This document shows, one piece after another, positions 60,850 through 64,000 of a DNA stretch of 64,000 bases (its first letter is position 1; every line of letters begins with the position of its first letter). This stretch comes from Erpobdella octoculata (Eukaryota; Annelida; Clitellata; Hirudinida; Erpobdellidae), in the NCBI GenBank assembly GCA_963978895.1, contig OZ022240.1, positions 13,283,807-13,347,806 on the forward strand. Direction: 5' to 3'. The position numbers and the translations under genes were made by a program. The notes below the pieces were generated by a model. That model was not told the origin of the DNA. It worked only from the letters and a program-made list of their open reading frames with translations, and did not search any database.

Positions 60850-61245
60850 AATACTCAATCGATGTTTTCTGAGCAGAGAAAGTCTATTTAAATGAGTTCA
60901 TTTAATTTCTTTATATACACAACACTTTGCTCTATTTATTTTACAAGATTTTAGATTTTGATGTAAAAAATTACAAGATAGACACAAAATTTTTGAGTTA
61001 CACAATTTCTTGTAAACCCTTTAGTGCGCTATCTAAACCATAGCGGGACGAATTTGTTGCGTACAACTTGCTACGAGGTCGTCTGCAGTGAGTTTCTTAC
61101 GTGCGACTGCCTAGCGTAACTCAGTTGTTTACAAAAACAACCAGCAAATTGTGGCATGGTCTCAGGCATCAGAATAAATTATCATAATCTATGTAACAGT
61201 TCTGGCGAACAGGAGCTGGATGAAAAAACCGGTCAGTGTGTACGC
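60850..61245. other. Intergenic, no gene seen
   Basis: A CpG-containing part at 61020-61130 (CTATCTAAACCATAGCGGGA) may be the remnant of an inverted-repeat element: CCTTTAGT occurs near 61018 and ACCTTTAGTT near 61248. Not resolved. Confidence 0.35.
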
Positions 61246-61249
61246 ACCT

Positions 61250-61471
61250 TTAGTTAGGAACAATAGCATTTTCAATTTTGCCTGTTGTACAGTTATATCC
61301 ATGGTCATTGCATATAAGGCCTGCAGAACTGAATGTTCTCTCTCTATTCATGCTGGATGAAGGAGCGCCCCAGAATATGTTGGCAGCTAAGGCAAGCTGT
61401 TGATAAGTATATTGCTGGCTTTCCAATATTAGAATGGATTTTTGGAAGTGAGTGGCGTTTCTAGTATGCAC
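61250..61471 (-). pseudogene. hAT transposase C-terminal fragment, different family
   Basis: QYTYQQLALAANIFWGAPSS followed by SMNRERTFSSAGLICNDHGY. This corresponds to the hAT dimerisation motif (L...A...L..PA.S...ER.FS.AG). It is the third distinct hAT family in the window by sequence. It abuts the array-ended element at 61483, but there is no evidence that the two belong together. Confidence 0.75.
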
Positions 61472-61482
61472 TGTCTAGAACA

Positions 61483-62537
61483 GTGTCACGACACAACGTT
61501 CACAGACAAAATGTTCCCAACAAAACGGTCATGACACAACGTTCACAACAAAATGTACACTGACAAAACGGTCACGACACAACGTTCACAACAAAATGTA
61601 CACCGACAAAACGTTCAATGACAGAATGTTAACGACAAAACGTTCACAAAAAATGTTCACACAACAAATGTTCACAGACAAAATGTTCACAGACAAAATG
61701 TTCACAGACAAAATGTTCACAGACAAAATGTTCAACGACAAAATGCTCATGACAACTCGTTCACGACAAATTGTTCAAACGCAAATGTTCACACTGAAAA
61801 ATACAAATTTTGTTTTACTATGTCAAGATCGCTTGCAAACTAATTATTAAGCCATTTTTTGCAGAGCTTGTACAGAGTATACTTAGCTCTTGTCTTGAGA
61901 AACTGAGCAGGAGCATTATTTCAGCAAGACCTTGGACATGGGCATAGGCCAAACTTATTTTTAAAATTTCTTCTACAAATTTATATTCACGATTTTATTT
62001 ACCTAAACAGAGTATATGTGTATGACAGCATGCAACTGTCTAGTTTTATCGCAATCATGTATTGCACAACTGAGCCAACATTATTATTTTGAACATTATT
62101 ACTTTTGAAGCGTGTTATTATTACTAGTTTTCCGGTTGTCCATGGCTCTTTGGACTTTAATGTGTTTATTACCTTCTTATGCTAATTAGGATATTTGATT
62201 TGTTAGTGTCGACATTTTGTGGTTAGGGTTATTTCAATAAATCAGTTAGAATTAAAACGACCGTCTTTTGATTCATTTGTTCTACTGGTCTTGATTGACT
62301 ATTTTAAACGTTTTGTTTGTACTCATTTTGTGAAACACAAAATATTTGATCATAAAAAATAAATTAAAATTCAAGGTTACTATCGTGAGCATTTTATCGT
62401 GAACGTTGTGTTGTGAACGTTTTGTCGTGAACATTTTGTCGTTGAACATTTTGTCTGTGAACGTTTTGTCTGTGAACATTTGCTGTGTGAACATTTTTCG
62501 TGAACATTTTGTCTGTGAACGTTTTTTCGTGGATCGG
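61483..62537. mobile_element. Element with opposed arrays of an ACAAAATGTTCAC repeat
   Basis: The left array (61483-61800) holds about 20 units of ACGACAAAACGTTCAC/AGACAAAATGTTCAC. The right array (62390-62530) holds about nine in opposite orientation (GTGAACATTTTGTCTGTGAA). The outermost units align as terminal inverted repeats, and an 8-bp duplication CTAGAACA flanks them (61475-61482 and 62538-62545). The 590-bp centre has no recognisable protein. 8-bp duplications fit hAT or MULE groups. The short frames in the arrays (MFTDK repeats) are artefacts. Confidence 0.8.
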
Positions 62538-62545
62538 CTAGAACA

Positions 62546-62892
62546 ATAAAAAAGGGGTTCGCTTGTTTGTGCTACTGTCACCATTGTCAACTGTTATTTA
62601 TTCATTCAATAACCAGGCACACTTCAGCCAACATCGCTTACTGATTCATTAAAATCCCACCCAACAATATCATGTGGTTCATATGCATGACTATACTCAA
62701 TGTTGTACCCCAATGTATTACCGGGCTTCTCGATTTTGGCGGATTAAGATTCAAATCAAACAAAAAAACACCCCTGTTTTGTTTTTTAACACATTAAATG
62801 ACATAAATTAATTGTAAATTCAACAAGTTTGAGATTTTTCCGAAAGGTTGTTATATAGGAACCGATTATTTCATTATTTGACTTCAACCATG
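62546..62892. other. Intergenic, nothing recognised
   Basis: A+T-rich spacer between two transposons. Confidence 0.4.
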
Positions 62893-62900
62893 GTTTGAAG

Positions 62901-63660
62901 CACTGATATTCCAGTTCGGATTTTTCAGTTTGAGTTCAAGTTCAAGTTATGAAAATTAAATTTTTCAGTTACAGTTCCAGTTTTAAATCTTTATTTCAGT
63001 TACAGTTACTGGCATACAAAAGCGCAAAATAATAAGTTTACCACAGGTAATAGCATAACAAAATTTAAATTTCATTTGCATCACTAAGTTTAAAGAAGGT
63101 TTTAACCAAAGATATCAAGATATCCTAGGTTTTAAGCTAATTTTAAAAAATAAGCTATTCATTTCACGTTTACCGAGTGGCATAGTGTAGGTTGCATCTG
63201 CCAGGAGCAGGCAGGCCAAACACCATCTCCTCCTTCCCCCCAAAAATAACAGGACAGGAGCAAAAAAGAATGAGAAAAAAGGAGTTAAAGAGAGAGAAGA
63301 GAAAGAAATAGAGAAGGAATCAGGGAGAAGAGAGAGGGGGTGGAGGGGCGGGAGAGCGAGGGGAAAGGAAAGGGAGAAAAAGGACTAAAAGAGGGAAAAA
63401 GAGAGAGAGATAGAAAAAGCGAGAGGGATAAAATAAAAAAGATAAACCTAAAAAAACCTCAGGTAGCCCTGCTAGTAAGCATATAAAGGTAATAAAGACA
63501 TCATAGTTCAAAGAGAAATAGACAACTGGAAAAGTCATAACACTCTTCAAAAATAACAAGAAAATATTCAAAATAATAAACTTTATGATGTATTTTTGTT
63601 TCTCAGTTACAGTTTTGAGTTCAATTTAAGTTACAGTTACCGTTACCTGGAACATCACTG
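62901..63660. mobile_element. hAT-like MITE with TGATRTTCCAG ends (760 bp)
   Basis: Left CACTGATATTCCAG, right CTGGAACATCACTG, with AGTTACAGTT-rich subterminal sequence on both sides. Perfect 8-bp duplication GTTTGAAG (62893-62900 and 63661-63668). A CTAGC-family copy is inserted inside. Confidence 0.9.
63190..63480 (-). repeat. CTAGC-family copy nested in the MITE
   Basis: A GA-rich body (GGAGAAGAGAGAGGGGGTGG, GGGAAAAAGAGAGAGAGATA), then AAAAAACCTCAGGTAGCCCT and GCTAG at 63472-63476. The polypurine body replaces the usual GCGGGAACGG units, so this is a diverged subfamily. Confidence 0.7.
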
Positions 63661-63669
63661 GTTTGAAGC

Positions 63670-64000
63670 TGAAGTCTGAATGTCTAAACTTCGGGCCGAA
63701 GCTTTGGGATGATATTTTACGTATTTACAATTTCTGATTAATAGAGCAACCTTCTTTTTATGATTTTTCCAATCATGTTAGAGTGTGCCTTATATGCATA
63801 AAAATATGTTAACAGATTATTTAACTCATTATTATTTAACTCATGGCCAGCATAATAAACGCTTATTCCAACAGTGGGAATAAAAAAGTGATACTCCAAT
63901 TATCGATCGTCTGGTGTCCCAATTCTGAGAATAAATTATTGATGCTTTCTTGTATCTATTTCTTGTAAACCATTTAAACCAACTATTTCTTTTTGACAGG
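63670..64000. other. Intergenic, nothing recognised
   Basis: A+T-rich end of the window; no gene, RNA or repeat end seen. Confidence 0.4.

Overview
This is an A+T-rich, intron- and repeat-dominated piece of nuclear DNA from an animal, most likely an invertebrate. Two genes are split by GT-AG introns, both are on the minus strand, and almost everything else is mobile-element debris and microsatellite. The proteins (an ANKRD11/ANKRD12-type ankyrin protein and a MADF-BESS protein) are animal families, but I cannot name the phylum. No bacterial, organellar or CRISPR feature is visible.

Gene 1 (minus strand, about 39.8 kb down to 1.45 kb) is a homologue of the vertebrate co-regulators ANKRD11/ANKRD12. 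Eight well-supported exons plus one probable upstream exon join in frame at every junction and give about 1,228 codons. They encode a PLSERQQMALLM motif, three and a half ankyrin repeats spread over three exons, a 2.16-kb serine/threonine-rich exon ending in a basic patch, and a short C-terminal region. The true first exon was not found. Gene 2 (minus strand, 53.47 to 44.45 kb) is a complete 262-residue MADF-BESS regulator in three coding exons. The first holds only 22 coding bases and lies 8.1 kb from the second.

The introns and spacers hold: (a) hAT-type elements, seven of them with perfect or near-perfect 8-bp target duplications, including a 6.5-kb Charlie/GTF2IRD2-like element inserted in a tRNA-derived SINE; (b) non-LTR retrotransposon pieces, one with a 523-codon open reverse transcriptase and four or more decayed C-termini; (c) many copies of a repeat beginning CTAGC-GGG-ACCCGGCGTTGCCC that nearly always abuts long TA tracts; (d) several SINE types, one in a SINE-spacer-SINE arrangement; (e) a PIF/Harbinger-type MITE about 80 bp from the first coding exon of gene 2; (f) two unusual elements (51.6-52.6 kb and 61.5-62.5 kb) whose ends are opposed arrays of 13-17-bp repeats, one carrying a FLYWCH-like zinc-finger ORF.

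The most interesting items are the two array-ended elements, the long in-phase ANKRD11/12-like gene with introns packed with nested transposons, the SINE dimer, and a CRE/E-box/ETS cluster at 38.6 kb inside a repeat-poor, CpG-containing stretch. All calls come from reading the sequence; no alignment or database search was run.
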